From Micromonospora craniellae (GTDB taxonomy: Bacteria > Actinomycetota > Actinomycetes > Mycobacteriales > Micromonosporaceae): a stretch of DNA of 64,000 nt. Shown here piece by piece: positions 17,172 through 25,645 of this stretch. The stretch spans positions 1,674,001 to 1,738,000 of the forward strand of contig NZ_CP061725.1 of the NCBI RefSeq assembly GCF_014764405.1, in the 5' to 3' direction. The notes beneath the pieces were generated by a model. It saw nothing but the letters and a program-made list of their open reading frames with translations, had not been told where the DNA came from and did no database searches. A program made the position numbers and the translations under genes. Position 1 is the stretch's first letter. Every line of letters starts with the position of its first letter.

Positions 17172-17815
17172 GCGTCCGGGACTGCGTACTCATCGGAATC
17201 GAGGGCACACACGCCGCGGGGAAGACCACCCTGGTACACGCCCTGACCGCCCACTACCGGCAGCGCGGAGTACAGGTCGACTGCACCGGCGAGCCGGCCC
17301 GCACCAGCCCGTTCATCGAAGAAATCGTCATCCACGGCAAGGGCACCTTCGACCTGGCAACCGAGGTCGACCTGTTCGCGCAACAGCTCTCGATGACACT
17401 GCGCACCGCCCGCCACAACAAACTCCTGATCTGCGACAAAACCGTCGTCAACGTGCTCGCCTACGCCCGCATGGTCCTACCCGCCACCGAAGCCAGCCAC
17501 GACGCCGACGTACTCGACGCGATGGCTCACTTCTGCCGGGCCTGGGCCCCCACGTACGACGCAGTGTTCTACCTCCCGGACCGCTACCCCGACCCTGCCG
17601 ATCCCTTCCGCGCCAAGGTCACCCACCTGCAAGACCAAACCGCCGAGGCGGTACGGCGAACCCACGCCGAGGTCGGGCTGACACTGGTGGAGGTGCCAGG
17701 TGGGCTTGGCACCCCCGAACGCATCGACTGGATCGCCCGGCGGGTCGACCCGCTTCTCGCTGGTCAGCCAGCTATCCTCCGCCAGCGTGACCGCACCACC
17801 GACCCACCCCGTTGA
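17168..17815 (+). CDS. P-loop nucleotide kinase (thymidylate kinase / AAA_28-like)
   Basis: A 215-residue P-loop protein beginning with a glycine-rich loop at residues 13-20 (GTHAAGKT), then GEPARTSPF, reminiscent of the dTMP-kinase GEP motif, and LICDKTVVNVLAYARM where thymidylate kinases have a DR(S/Y) motif. The replacement of Arg by Lys there, and the absence of a clear lid sequence, argue against ordinary dTMP kinase. The related AAA_28 group is an alternative. ATG overlaps the upstream stop (ATGA). Probably phosphorylates a nucleoside or a nucleotide-like small molecule. Confidence 0.75.
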   Translation: MSVRDCVLIGIEGTHAAGKTTLVHALTAHYRQRGVQVDCTGEPARTSPFIEEIVIHGKGTFDLATEVDLFAQQLSMTLRTARHNKLLICDKTVVNVLAYARMVLPATEASHDADVLDAMAHFCRAWAPTYDAVFYLPDRYPDPADPFRAKVTHLQDQTAEAVRRTHAEVGLTLVEVPGGLGTPERIDWIARRVDPLLAGQPAILRQRDRTTDPPR

Positions 17816-18236
17816 CGTACTACTCCTGCTCACCGACGCCGACCACGTCCTCCTCGCACTCCGCGACGGCACCGGCTACGCCGACGGACAATGGAACCTG
17901 CCCAGCGGCAAACTCGAACCCGACGAGGACGCGATCAGCGCCGTTATCCGCGAGGCCCGCGAAGAAGTCGACTTGCGGCTCTCCTCGGACGAACTACGGC
18001 TCGTCACCACGGTGCACCACCGCAACCCCTCCGGACACGCCCGCGTCGGCCTCGTCTTCACCGCCACCCACAACCCTCGCCAGCAGGGCGAACCTATCAA
18101 TGCGGAACCACACAAATGCGCCAAGATCGAATGGTTCCCGACATCGCTGCTGCCCATGAACACCTACCCGTACACCACAGCCTGCGTCCAAGCCTTCCGC
18201 GACGGCCGACCCCTCGCTCTGGACGGCTGGCCATAA
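17787..18236 (+). CDS. NUDIX hydrolase ending the radical SAM operon
   Basis: A 149-residue NUDIX protein. The NUDIX box is SGKLEPDED followed by REAREEVDL, complete for metal binding. It shares the EPHKCAKIEW segment and the final GRPLALDGW with the NUDIX at 2093-2662, so the island carries two members of one subfamily. GTG at 17787 lies inside the kinase gene (29-base overlap), an arrangement that favours co-translation. A kinase and a NUDIX side by side suggest making and clearing of a phosphorylated compound. Confidence 0.9.
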   Translation: MTAPPTHPVDVLLLLTDADHVLLALRDGTGYADGQWNLPSGKLEPDEDAISAVIREAREEVDLRLSSDELRLVTTVHHRNPSGHARVGLVFTATHNPRQQGEPINAEPHKCAKIEWFPTSLLPMNTYPYTTACVQAFRDGRPLALDGWP

Positions 18237-18541
18237 TCCGGACGTCGAAGGCACGACGACACCTGGCAAGGGAATTCGGGGCGACCCGGTCGCGGATGCG
18301 CCGGGGCTCTCGCCGGGCTGCAGCGTCCGCAGACGCGGCCGGAGCGGGATCGCCTGATGCAGAAGGAGTCCCGGCAGTCGTCACCACCGTTGTCGATCAA
18401 ACGAGTGTTCACACACGCCGCGTTCGGCTGGCGGACAGGCGTGGCTGAAGGTTTACCGTCGCCGGCAGGGCGCCACAAACGCCCGCCGCCCAGTCGGCGA
18501 CCCGCTGATACGGGCACCGTTGGCCCAAGTGCCGAGGACAG
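18237..18541. other. 305-bp stretch without a gene
   Basis: No ORF with a convincing start or family match. It lies between two NUDIX genes on the same strand and probably holds the promoter of the second. Confidence 0.5.
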
Positions 18542-19030
18542 GTGATTGTGATTACGAAGCCGACCGTCGCCGCGCTGGCGATCATTTCCACCGCTGCTGG
18601 TGAGGTGGTGTTCGTCCGGCAGCAGCGCGGCCCGTACGCGGGATGGCTACTGCTGCCCGGCGGCAAGATCGAGTTCGGAGAGTCGGCGCAGGACGCAGCC
18701 CGCCGGGAAGCGGTGGAAGAAGCCGGCTTCGAGGCCGGCGAGCTGACACTGACCGGTATGTACGAGATTCGCGCCGAGAACGGCTCATACCACTTCCTGA
18801 TGTTCGCCTTCCACGCCGGCACCGCGACCCAAGTGACGGCCGGCGGGCATCACGTGGACGGCGTGCTCCAGGCAGCGGTCGACGACGTGCAACCGCATCC
18901 GACGGTGATGCAGATCCTTAACGACGCGGGTGTTGCCCACTACCCCGCACGGGACATCAAGGCAGGACTGCGCCGAGACGGAATCCTGATGCGCGGGCAT
19001 CTGACCGCAACTGCGGGCACCCCAACCTGA
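18542..19030 (+). CDS. NUDIX hydrolase
   Basis: A 162-residue NUDIX protein. The box is GGKIEFGES followed by REAVEEAGF. Typical N-terminal strand pattern (VAALAIISTAAGEVVFVRQQ) leads to YAGWLLLPGG. The C-terminal 50 residues are outside the core fold. Start GTG at 18542 or 18548. It stands alone on the plus strand, convergent with the PfkB kinase gene. This is the fourth NUDIX gene within 19 kb and it belongs to a different subgroup from the EPHKC pair. Confidence 0.88.
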   Translation: MIVITKPTVAALAIISTAAGEVVFVRQQRGPYAGWLLLPGGKIEFGESAQDAARREAVEEAGFEAGELTLTGMYEIRAENGSYHFLMFAFHAGTATQVTAGGHHVDGVLQAAVDDVQPHPTVMQILNDAGVAHYPARDIKAGLRRDGILMRGHLTATAGTPT

Positions 19031-19162
19031 CGGGCTCACTGGCGCCCGCCAACGCTTAAGAAGTGCGGCGATCGCATCGACACGGACGGGCTATGACCCT
19101 GCTCACGACGTGCATCTTTCTGTCGGTCTTAACCTTGAGAGTTCGGGACGCTTCGCGCGTTG

Positions 19163-20053
19163 CTACCGCTGCACGCCGCTGCTCACGAAGGTCGTCGCGG
19201 CGGCCACTCCGTCGGCGACCGCGTGGGAGAGCGGGATCTGGTGAGCGAGCCGCGCGGCGAGAGTGCCGAGGAAGGTGTCGCCTGCTCCGCTGGTGTTGAT
19301 CGCGGTGACGTGGTGTGCGGGCACGAGCGCGGTGTCGTGGGCGTCGCTGTAGGCGGCACCCCGTGGGCCTGCGGTCACCACAGCTGCGCTGGGGCCCAGT
19401 TCGCGGAGTTCCCGTGCGGCGACCGTCGGGTCGTCGTGGTGGCGGCCGAGTATCGCCGCTGCCTCGGCTTCGTTCGCCACGAACAGGTCCAGTGGGGCCA
19501 ACGCAGCTGGTCCGAGCGTGGGATGCGGTACCAGGTTGCCGATGAGCATCGGTGCACGGTGGTGTCGGAAGACGGCGTCGACGGCGTCGGGCGGGAGATC
19601 GAGTTGGGTCACCACGACCGACGCGCGCGGCCCTGCGAGTCTGCTGCTTACCTGCTCGCCGGTGAGTTCGGTGTTCGGGGTCCGCGCAAGGATGATGCGG
19701 TTCTCGCCGTCCGGGTCGACTTCGATGAGCGCGATTCCGGTCGGCGCCGACGGCACGAGGTGGAAGCCGGACACGTCAACGGTCGCGTCGGTAAGGGTTC
19801 GGTACAGGAAGGTGCCCCAGTGGTCGTCGCCGGCGTTGGCGATCAGGCTGGCGTGCACGCCCGTCCGGCTGGCGGCCAGGGCCTGGTTGAGGCTCTTGCC
19901 GCCGGCGGTGGTCGTCGCCGGCGACGAGGCGAACGTCGTGCGGCCAGGAACCGGCGGCCCGGGGATCCGCACAGTGATGTCGATGTTGGCGCGGCCCACG
20001 ACGGCGACACGCGGCACAGCCGACACCTGCGCCGGCTCGGGCGAGTGGCTCAT
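19163..20053 (-). CDS. PfkB-family sugar/nucleoside kinase
   Basis: A 296-residue ribokinase-like protein. N-terminal VVGRANIDITVR and the substrate signature AGGKSLNQALA are present. The C-terminal anion-hole/catalytic motif NTSGAGDTFLG contains the catalytic Asp. ATG at 20053 overlaps the stop of the HTH/TPR regulator by four bases, so the pair formed an operon before the regulator was interrupted. The coupling suggests that the regulator senses the kinase product or substrate. With the upstream gene split, the kinase may now be expressed poorly or from a promoter in the insertion sequence. Substrate unknown. Confidence 0.9.
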   Translation of the reverse strand: MSHSPEPAQVSAVPRVAVVGRANIDITVRIPGPPVPGRTTFASSPATTTAGGKSLNQALAASRTGVHASLIANAGDDHWGTFLYRTLTDATVDVSGFHLVPSAPTGIALIEVDPDGENRIILARTPNTELTGEQVSSRLAGPRASVVVTQLDLPPDAVDAVFRHHRAPMLIGNLVPHPTLGPAALAPLDLFVANEAEAAAILGRHHDDPTVAARELRELGPSAAVVTAGPRGAAYSDAHDTALVPAHHVTAINTSGAGDTFLGTLAARLAHQIPLSHAVADGVAAATTFVSSGVQR

Positions 20054-21134
20054 CCGGCCGTGGCCAGCTGGTCGAGCAGATGTCGTACATCCCGTTGGCC
20101 GCGGAAGGGTTCGAGCTGCCGGGCCAGGGCGGCGACGTCGCGGCGGACCCGCGCCGAGCCCGTGGTGGTCGCCACCGTCAACGCTTCAGCGGCTACCGTG
20201 GCGGCGTGGCCGGGCTCCGAGGCCGCTAGGTACGCGTGCGCGGTGCGGGAGAGGTATACACCCCGCTCGCGCCGGTAACGCTCGGGCCACTCGTTGACGG
20301 CCGCCGTGAAACTTCCGATGGCCTTGTCGGCCTGCTGGAGACGCAGCCACCCCTCGCCTTCCTGCGCCGCCAGGTAGGGGCGGGTGCAGAACGATCCGAG
20401 GGAGTCATCGCCGCTGGTCGGTGAGGCGTCCGCGACGAGTGAACGCGCGCGCTCGATCGCCGTCTGGAAGCCGGTGACGTCTCCCTGAGCGACGCTGCCA
20501 TGCGCCTGCTGGACCGCGGCGAAGGCACGCACGAGTGCAGGCGTACCAGGTAGGCGCAACGCCGCACGGGCCAGAGCGGCGACCCGGTCCTCATCACTGG
20601 TGCGGACCATCCGCTGCGCCTTGCGGGCCAGCACATAGGCCCAGAAGTCCTGGTCATCGGCCTCCTGTGCGAGGCTTCCCGCACGGTCCAGCCACCGCTC
20701 GCCGGCCGCCCGATCTCCCAGGTCGTCGGCGAGCCACCCCGCGAACTCGCTCCACCGCGCCTGCGTGCCGACCAACCGGTCCCGAAGCTCCCCACGCGCC
20801 TGCCTGCGCAGAGCGGCGATCAGCGCGATCTGCTGCTCGACTGTCGACAGGACAGTGAGGCCGCCGAGCTGGTCGTCGGCTCGCACGAGGCATGCGCGCA
20901 GCTGCGCGAAGTAGTCCACGATGGCGGGATCGACAACCGACGAACGAGGCACGTCCACGGCGGTGACAGCCGGCAGCGTCACCACCCCGGCGGCGAGTTC
21001 CAGCAGAGCCCTTCGACTCACCCGCAACGACACCACCCGCCCATCGGACATTGCCGCAAGGGTAACGACGTCCTCATCGCCGACGCCGTTACCGTCAGCC
21101 GCCACGACGCCAGCAAGCTGCACCGCCGCAGTCA
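20050..21134 (-). pseudogene. C-terminal fragment of HTH/TPR regulator split by IS5-type element
   Basis: The fragment carries the C-terminal 360 residues of a regulator: after TAAVQLAGVVAAD comes a region of helical repeats (for example RWLDRAGSLAQEADDQDFWAYVLARK), TPR-like. A frame open to 21240 begins inside the insertion sequence and is not the native N-terminus. Deleting the element and one TCA copy joins GWGGL (from 22159-22633) directly to TAAVQL in frame, which shows that the two pieces were one gene. Its end overlaps the PfkB kinase start. Confidence 0.92.
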
Positions 21135-22158
21135 GAGACCGTCGGGTAACCGGCTCGGGGCGTTGTGTGACGGCGAGACACGTCGATGCGGGACGCTCGA
21201 CAAATAGGTCATCCCCGCCATGATCGGGTTGTGTGTGCAACGTAGACCTTGGCGGGGATGACGCCCGCTCATGCTATCCGTCGAGCTTGACCGACGCGAT
21301 GTGGGCGATCCTGGCCCCTCTCATGCCGGTGCGTGACCTGCGTAGAGGCGGCCGGCCCCGTAAGTGGGACGACCGGCTGATCCTCGACTCGATCTTCTAC
21401 GTGCTGCGGTCGGGCTGTGCGTGGCGAATGATGCCGCGTGATCTGGCGCCGCCGGATGCGGCGCATCGCTGGTTCACCGCTTGGCGTAGAAACGGGACGT
21501 GGGATGCGATCCACGACGAGCTTCGCCGGCAGGTACGGGTGGCGGCGGGTCGTGGGCCGGAGCCGACCGCGGCGGTGTTGGACGCCCAGTCGATCAAATC
21601 CAGCGAGGGTGGCGAATGCCGTGGGTTCGATATGGGCAAGAAGACGACAGGCCGTAAGCGGCATCTGGTTGTCGACACGATGGGGTTGATCCTGGTGGTG
21701 ATGGTCACCTCCGCCTCCGTCAACGACCGTCCTGGAGGCCGGCGGATCCTGCAACGACTGGCCGAGGCATTCGCCACCGTCGCACTGGTGTGGGCCGACG
21801 GCGGCTACGCCAACAGCATCGACTCCAGCCTGTTGAGCTGGGCAAAGGACAAGCTCGGAATCCTGCTGGAGATCGTCAAGCGCACCGACGATGTCAAGGG
21901 CTTCAAGGTCCTGCCGCGTAGGTGGGTGGTGGAGAGGACGTTCGGCTGGCTGGTACGTAATCGGCGTCTGGCCCGGGACTACGAGCGGTTGACCGTCAAC
22001 TCTGAGGCCATGATCAAGGTAGCGATGATTCGACTCATGACGATACGTCTGGCCGGGCAGGCGGTCCGGTGGAGCAACACTACCGAACGCGAAGCCGCCC
22101 GACGTATCAACGCTGAACGACTTATCGCCACGTAGTCACCTGGTTACCCGACGGTCTC
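21135..22158 (+). mobile_element. IS5-family insertion sequence, complete, with target duplication
   Basis: A 1024-bp element bounded by perfect 17-bp inverted repeats (GAGACCGTCGGGTAACC at 21135-21151 and its complement at 22142-22158). A direct repeat TCA flanks it at 21132-21134 and 22159-22161. It holds one transposase gene. Intact ends, intact transposase and clean target duplication point to a recent insertion. Confidence 0.95.
21233..22135 (+). CDS. IS5-family transposase
   Basis: A 300-residue DDE transposase of the IS5 family. N-terminal YPSSLTDAMWAILAPLMP and GRPRKWDDRLILDSIFYVLRSG are typical of the DUF4096-type N-domain. The DDE catalytic residues lie in AVLDAQSIKSS (Asp), VWADGGYA (Asp) and VVERTFGWL (Glu). 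It appears full length in a single frame, without a frameshift between two ORFs. GTG at 21233 is the first start; a later one at MWAILAPL is possible. Confidence 0.93.
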   Translation: MCNVDLGGDDARSCYPSSLTDAMWAILAPLMPVRDLRRGGRPRKWDDRLILDSIFYVLRSGCAWRMMPRDLAPPDAAHRWFTAWRRNGTWDAIHDELRRQVRVAAGRGPEPTAAVLDAQSIKSSEGGECRGFDMGKKTTGRKRHLVVDTMGLILVVMVTSASVNDRPGGRRILQRLAEAFATVALVWADGGYANSIDSSLLSWAKDKLGILLEIVKRTDDVKGFKVLPRRWVVERTFGWLVRNRRLARDYERLTVNSEAMIKVAMIRLMTIRLAGQAVRWSNTTEREAARRINAERLIAT

Positions 22159-22633
22159 TCAGACCACCCCAGCCGTCAGCCCCATCCACGGCACCGACAT
22201 CGCCCAGCGGCCTTTCCGCCTCACCAGCCGGAACACCAAAAGCACCAGGCGAAGGCATGCGGTCCTCGACCTCGCCCCACCGCGCACGCTGCGCCGCGTC
22301 CACTCTCTCTTGATCAAGCTGCTGCTTGAGGCGACGGTAATCGTCATAGCCGGCCAGCAACTCTCCGCCAGCTTCCAGGGCCGACTCACAACGCTGCCAG
22401 AAGACCCGGTCCGGGCACTGCCGCCCAGTCTCCACCCCAGCGATCGTGGTCCGAGAAACCGGCACCCGCCGAGCCAAGGCCAACTGGGTCACCCCACGCG
22501 CGTTCCGCCACCCCGCGAGCCTCGCGCCCAGCGCCCGTCTCGCATCGTCCACCCGCTGCGGATCGATCACCAATCCCGCCCCTCCACAACGCCGCACAGG
22601 CACGACAGCCACATTGACGGGAAGCGACGTCAC
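22159..22633 (-). pseudogene. N-terminal HTH fragment of the regulator split by IS5-type element
   Basis: This piece encodes the XRE-type DNA-binding domain of the regulator whose TPR part is at 20050-21134: ARRALGARLAGWRNARGVTQ, then SRTTIAGVETGRQ and FWQRCESALEAGGELLAGYD. GTG at 22633 or 22570 may start it. The frame runs 9 codons into the insertion sequence before a stop at 22136, so a truncated DNA-binding protein of about 165 residues could still be made and might act as a dominant repressor. The HTH is closely similar to those at 7741 and 9107. Confidence 0.92.
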
Positions 22634-22934
22634 CCTAGCCGATCACAATAAACCCGGCCAGTAACCGCCGACGGCCCACTGCCACCTCTCCAGCACGTGA
22701 ACTCGATAGTGACAGGCCACATCATGATCAAGACCCAACCGCGCCGGGATGCCACTGCGGATCCACGACCGCCGACAGGGCGGGACTAAGCCCTACGTCG
22801 TTCGCGCCCCTCTTGGGGGCCGCTGCAGCCAGGACGTGACAGAAACCCTCACGGGGATAACATCTCCATCAAGGATGCGCCAAGCACCGGCCATGCCTCG
22901 AAGACCGATGCAGAACCGTCCGCACGCACCAAGT

Positions 22935-22950
22935 TAGTACATTCGTTCTA
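22935..22950. promoter_or_regulatory. Candidate LexA operator
   Basis: TAGTACATTCGTTCTA is an imperfect palindrome (TAG-n-AC-n4-GT-n-CTA) immediately upstream of the lexA-like gene. The right half GTTC fits the actinobacterial SOS box core GAAC-n4-GTTC; the left half is GTAC. Position and symmetry suggest autoregulation. Confidence 0.6.
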
Positions 22951-22971
22951 AGTTTGCGGTATCGTCCTGGG

Positions 22972-23625
22972 ATGGCCGCTCCCGATGTGCCGCCCGGTCC
23001 GGTGTCGTTGACTGACCGGCAGCGGCAGATCCTCGCCGTGATCCGTGCCTGGGTGCAGCGGCATGGCTACCCGCCGACGGTGCGGGAGATCGGCGCGGCC
23101 GTCGGACTTGGGTCCCCCTCGTCGGTGGCGCATCACCTGAAGACCCTCGCGCACCACGGCCTGATCCGGCGGGCTCCTGGCGGGCCGCGCGCGGTCGACG
23201 CCCGCCCTCTGGTCGACGACGATGACCCGCCGGTGAAGTCAGAAGCCCAGCGCGGGGCGCTTGTGCCTCTGTTGGGAGCCATCGCCGCCGGCACGCCGAT
23301 CCTTGCCGATGAGCACGTCGAGGAGATGCTTGCCCTACCCGCCGAGCTGGTCGGCCGGGGCACGCTGTTCGCGCTGCGGGTACGAGGCGATTCCATGATC
23401 GACGCGGCCATCACCGACGGCGACATCATCGTGGTCCGTCAACAGCCGGTCGCCGACAACGGCGACCTCGTCGCCGCCATGATCGACGGGGAAGCCACCG
23501 TCAAGCAATACCGAACCCGCGACGGCCGCATCGAACTCGTGCCCCGCAACCCGCGCTACCCAATACTGCCCGGCGATCACGCCACGATCATCGGCAAGGT
23601 CGTCTGCATCCTGCACCGCCCGTGA
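22972..23625 (+). CDS. lexA: LexA-family SOS repressor (accessory copy)
   Basis: A 217-residue LexA. The N-terminal winged HTH has LTDRQRQILAVIRAWV and YPPTVREIGAAVGLGSPSSV. The cleavage site Ala-Gly is in LGAIAAGTPI. The catalytic Ser is in RVRGDSMIDAAITDGD and the Lys in EATVKQYR, so self-cleavage should be possible. Start ATG at 22972; TTG at 22954 is an alternative. It lies inside the island and is likely additional to the chromosomal lexA, not seen here. It may tie excision or other island functions to DNA damage. An IS3-type element begins about 30 bases after its stop. Confidence 0.93.
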   Translation: MAAPDVPPGPVSLTDRQRQILAVIRAWVQRHGYPPTVREIGAAVGLGSPSSVAHHLKTLAHHGLIRRAPGGPRAVDARPLVDDDDPPVKSEAQRGALVPLLGAIAAGTPILADEHVEEMLALPAELVGRGTLFALRVRGDSMIDAAITDGDIIVVRQQPVADNGDLVAAMIDGEATVKQYRTRDGRIELVPRNPRYPILPGDHATIIGKVVCILHRP

Positions 23626-23680
23626 TCCCGGACGACCACCGCCGTTCCGGAACGTGTCAAGGGTTTGAGGCCAACGGGAG

Positions 23681-24685
23681 TTAAGCGGCTTGTTGTTGCG
23701 GCTGGGGCTGGGGTTGGTTGATCCAGACCTGTTCGGGCAGGTCGAGGATCTTTGGTGTGGTCCGGGTGGTGGCGCCGAACCGTTCCGGATGCGCGGCGCG
23801 GGCTGCGGCGAGAGTGTCGAGGCGTGCGGCGTGGACTTGGTGGTGGCGGCCGTGGTGGACGTCGGCGGGGGTGTGCAGGCCGATTCCGGAGTGCCGGTGG
23901 GCGTGGTTGTACCAGGTGACGAAGTCGTTCATGAACGCTCGGGAGTGGGCGAGCGACGCGAACCGGTTGGGGAAGACCGGCGCGTACTTCAACGTCTTGA
24001 ACCATGCTTCGCTGTACGGGTTGTCGTTGGACGTCTTGGGCCGCGAGTGCGAGCGGGCTACCTGAAGGTCTTCGAGCAGGTCAGCGACCGATTTCGAGGT
24101 CATAGACGTGCCCCGGTCGGCGTGGACCACGTGGGGGACGCCGTGGACGTCGAACACCTCGCGCATCATGTTCTCGGCAAGCGGGCCGGACTCGCGGGCG
24201 TGCACGCGGACGCCGACGATGTACCGGGAGTAGACGTCGATCATCACGTACGCGTCGTAGTAGATCCCTTTCACGGGGCCAGCGAGTTTCGTGATGTCCC
24301 ACGTGTAGACCTGCCGCGGCGCGTCGGCGACCAGCTCCGGGCGCTGCCGGGCCGGGCGCCGGGCCTGCCGGCGACGCTCGCGGACCTGCTCGTGTTCGCG
24401 CAAGATCCGGTACATGGTGGCGATCGAGCCGACGTACACACCCTGATCCAGCAGCGCCGCGTAGATCTGCGCCGGGGCCGCGTCGACGAACTCCGGGCTG
24501 TTCACCAGCCGCAGCACATGCTCCCGCTCGGCCAGGGTGAGCGCGTTCGCTGGCGTGCGTCGCATCGGCCGGGCCGGTGTCGGACGCCGCCGGTCCCGAT
24601 CCGCGCTGGACCGAGCGATCCCGGTCAGCCGCTTCGCCTCCCGCGTCGGGACCTTCGCGCTGGTCAGCTGGTGGTAGGTGTCCAT
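23681..24685 (-). CDS. IS3-family transposase OrfB (copy 1)
   Basis: A 334-residue rve-type integrase-domain protein. Catalytic residues are visible as YTWDITKL (Asp), VHADRGTSM (Asp) and NPYSEAWFKTLK (Glu). Its ATG overlaps the OrfA stop by one base (TGATG), so coupling by reinitiation is likely. The protein is identical to the one encoded at 34846-35850. Confidence 0.93.
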   Translation of the reverse strand: MDTYHQLTSAKVPTREAKRLTGIARSSADRDRRRPTPARPMRRTPANALTLAEREHVLRLVNSPEFVDAAPAQIYAALLDQGVYVGSIATMYRILREHEQVRERRRQARRPARQRPELVADAPRQVYTWDITKLAGPVKGIYYDAYVMIDVYSRYIVGVRVHARESGPLAENMMREVFDVHGVPHVVHADRGTSMTSKSVADLLEDLQVARSHSRPKTSNDNPYSEAWFKTLKYAPVFPNRFASLAHSRAFMNDFVTWYNHAHRHSGIGLHTPADVHHGRHHQVHAARLDTLAAARAAHPERFGATTRTTPKILDLPEQVWINQPQPQPQQQAA

Positions 24686-25089
24686 CAGCGTCTGCCGAGC
24701 CCGAACACGTCCGGACCGTCCGGCTCGCTCCTGGAGATGTCCTCCAAGAGCTCGCGCGCTTTTCCCATGATCGTCAACGCCGTCTCCGTCCGCGCCAACT
24801 TCGCCTGCGCCAGTTCCAGCTCACGGCGCAACCGGGCGATCTCCGCCTGCTCCGCCGACGGCCGCCCTACCGTCTGCCCAGCCGGCTTGCCCTGCAACAA
24901 CCCGGCGTCACGGGCCCGGCGCCACTCCGACATCAACGACGAGTACAAGCCCTCACGCCGCAGGAACGCCCCACCGTCACCGGCCGCGACGGCCTTCTCG
25001 TATCCGGCCAGTAGCTCCAACTTCTGACCCGGGGTGAACGACCGGCGGGCACGCGGACCACCCGAACGCGGTCCCTTCTTACGACTCAT
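24685..25089 (-). CDS. IS3-family transposase OrfA (copy 1)
   Basis: A 134-residue DNA-binding subunit starting MSRKKGPRSGGPRARRSF, with an HTH region (FTPGQKLELLAGYEKA) and a C-terminal leucine-rich coiled coil (IARLRRELELAQAKLAR). Identical to the copy at 34442-34846. ATG at 25089 is chosen over an upstream start inside the element end. Confidence 0.9.
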   Translation of the reverse strand: MSRKKGPRSGGPRARRSFTPGQKLELLAGYEKAVAAGDGGAFLRREGLYSSLMSEWRRARDAGLLQGKPAGQTVGRPSAEQAEIARLRRELELAQAKLARTETALTIMGKARELLEDISRSEPDGPDVFGLGRR

Positions 25090-25251
25090 GACCCCATCCT
25101 CGGCCACGGCCATGTCAACAGCAGTAGTCAACGCTTCTCAATCCTCAACTCGCCCTGTCCGGCGGACTTGCTATGAACCGCTGGCCTCAACTCACCCTGG
25201 CAGACAGGGTTCTCCTGCCGACAGGATCACGGAGGCGCGAGCCTGCGGCTA

Positions 25252-25521
25252 TCACTCAGCCAGGTCCGGACGCCACATCGTGATCTCGCCGTCGAGGTCG
25301 CCGCTGCGGATGTCGTTCAGGGCAGCCATGTATCCGACCTCGGTGGCGTCGATAAGCATCCTCAGAACCTCGGTCGGCGCGTCCTGGTAGCCGTAAGCCG
25401 ACCAGACGTTGGCCATCGCCTCGTAGGCCCGCCGCACGTCGCCCGCGCCTTGAGCGGTATTGCCGTGGAGGTTCGCTACGGCCTCGGACCAGCCGGCTAC
25501 ATCGCGCTCCGAATAGGACAT
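25252..25521 (-). CDS. Small hypothetical protein paired with the nuclease-like gene
   Basis: An 89-residue acidic protein I do not recognise (MSYSERDVAGWSEAVANLHG at the start, LIDATEVGYMAALNDIRSGD near the end). Mostly helical, with no signal or membrane segment. ATG at 25521 is preferred because the longer frame upstream is arginine-rich and non-coding in look. It follows the PD-(D/E)XK-like gene on the same strand after 124 bases and may be its partner. The IS3 copy 1 ends just beyond its 3' end. Confidence 0.6.
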   Translation of the reverse strand: MSYSERDVAGWSEAVANLHGNTAQGAGDVRRAYEAMANVWSAYGYQDAPTEVLRMLIDATEVGYMAALNDIRSGDLDGEITMWRPDLAE

Positions 25522-25645
25522 GCGAGAAGTATGCGTGAGGCGATCGCTGCGCGGGAGCCCGCCGTTAGCGATGGGCGAGCCCTCACCGCCGCGGCCGAAG
25601 CGGGCCGTTGCCAGGTCTGCCCGCCCCAACTGCCTGGCATGAGGG

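Larger units (their letters stand above)
23655..25206 (-). mobile_element. IS3-family insertion sequence, copy 1
   Basis: Identical over 1563 bp (23648-25210) to the copy at 34321-35883, which lies in opposite orientation. TG...CA ends give 1552 bp. The terminal inverted repeats are imperfect and share GAGGCCA-x-CGG near each end (GTTTGAGGCCAACGG and GAGTTGAGGCCAGCGG). No target duplication was recognised, so the exact ends are uncertain by several bases and rearrangement is likely. Confidence 0.85.

Noticed and set aside
19160..20278. Plus-strand ORF of 372 codons
   Set aside because: Antisense to the PfkB kinase, which carries clear substrate and catalytic motifs.
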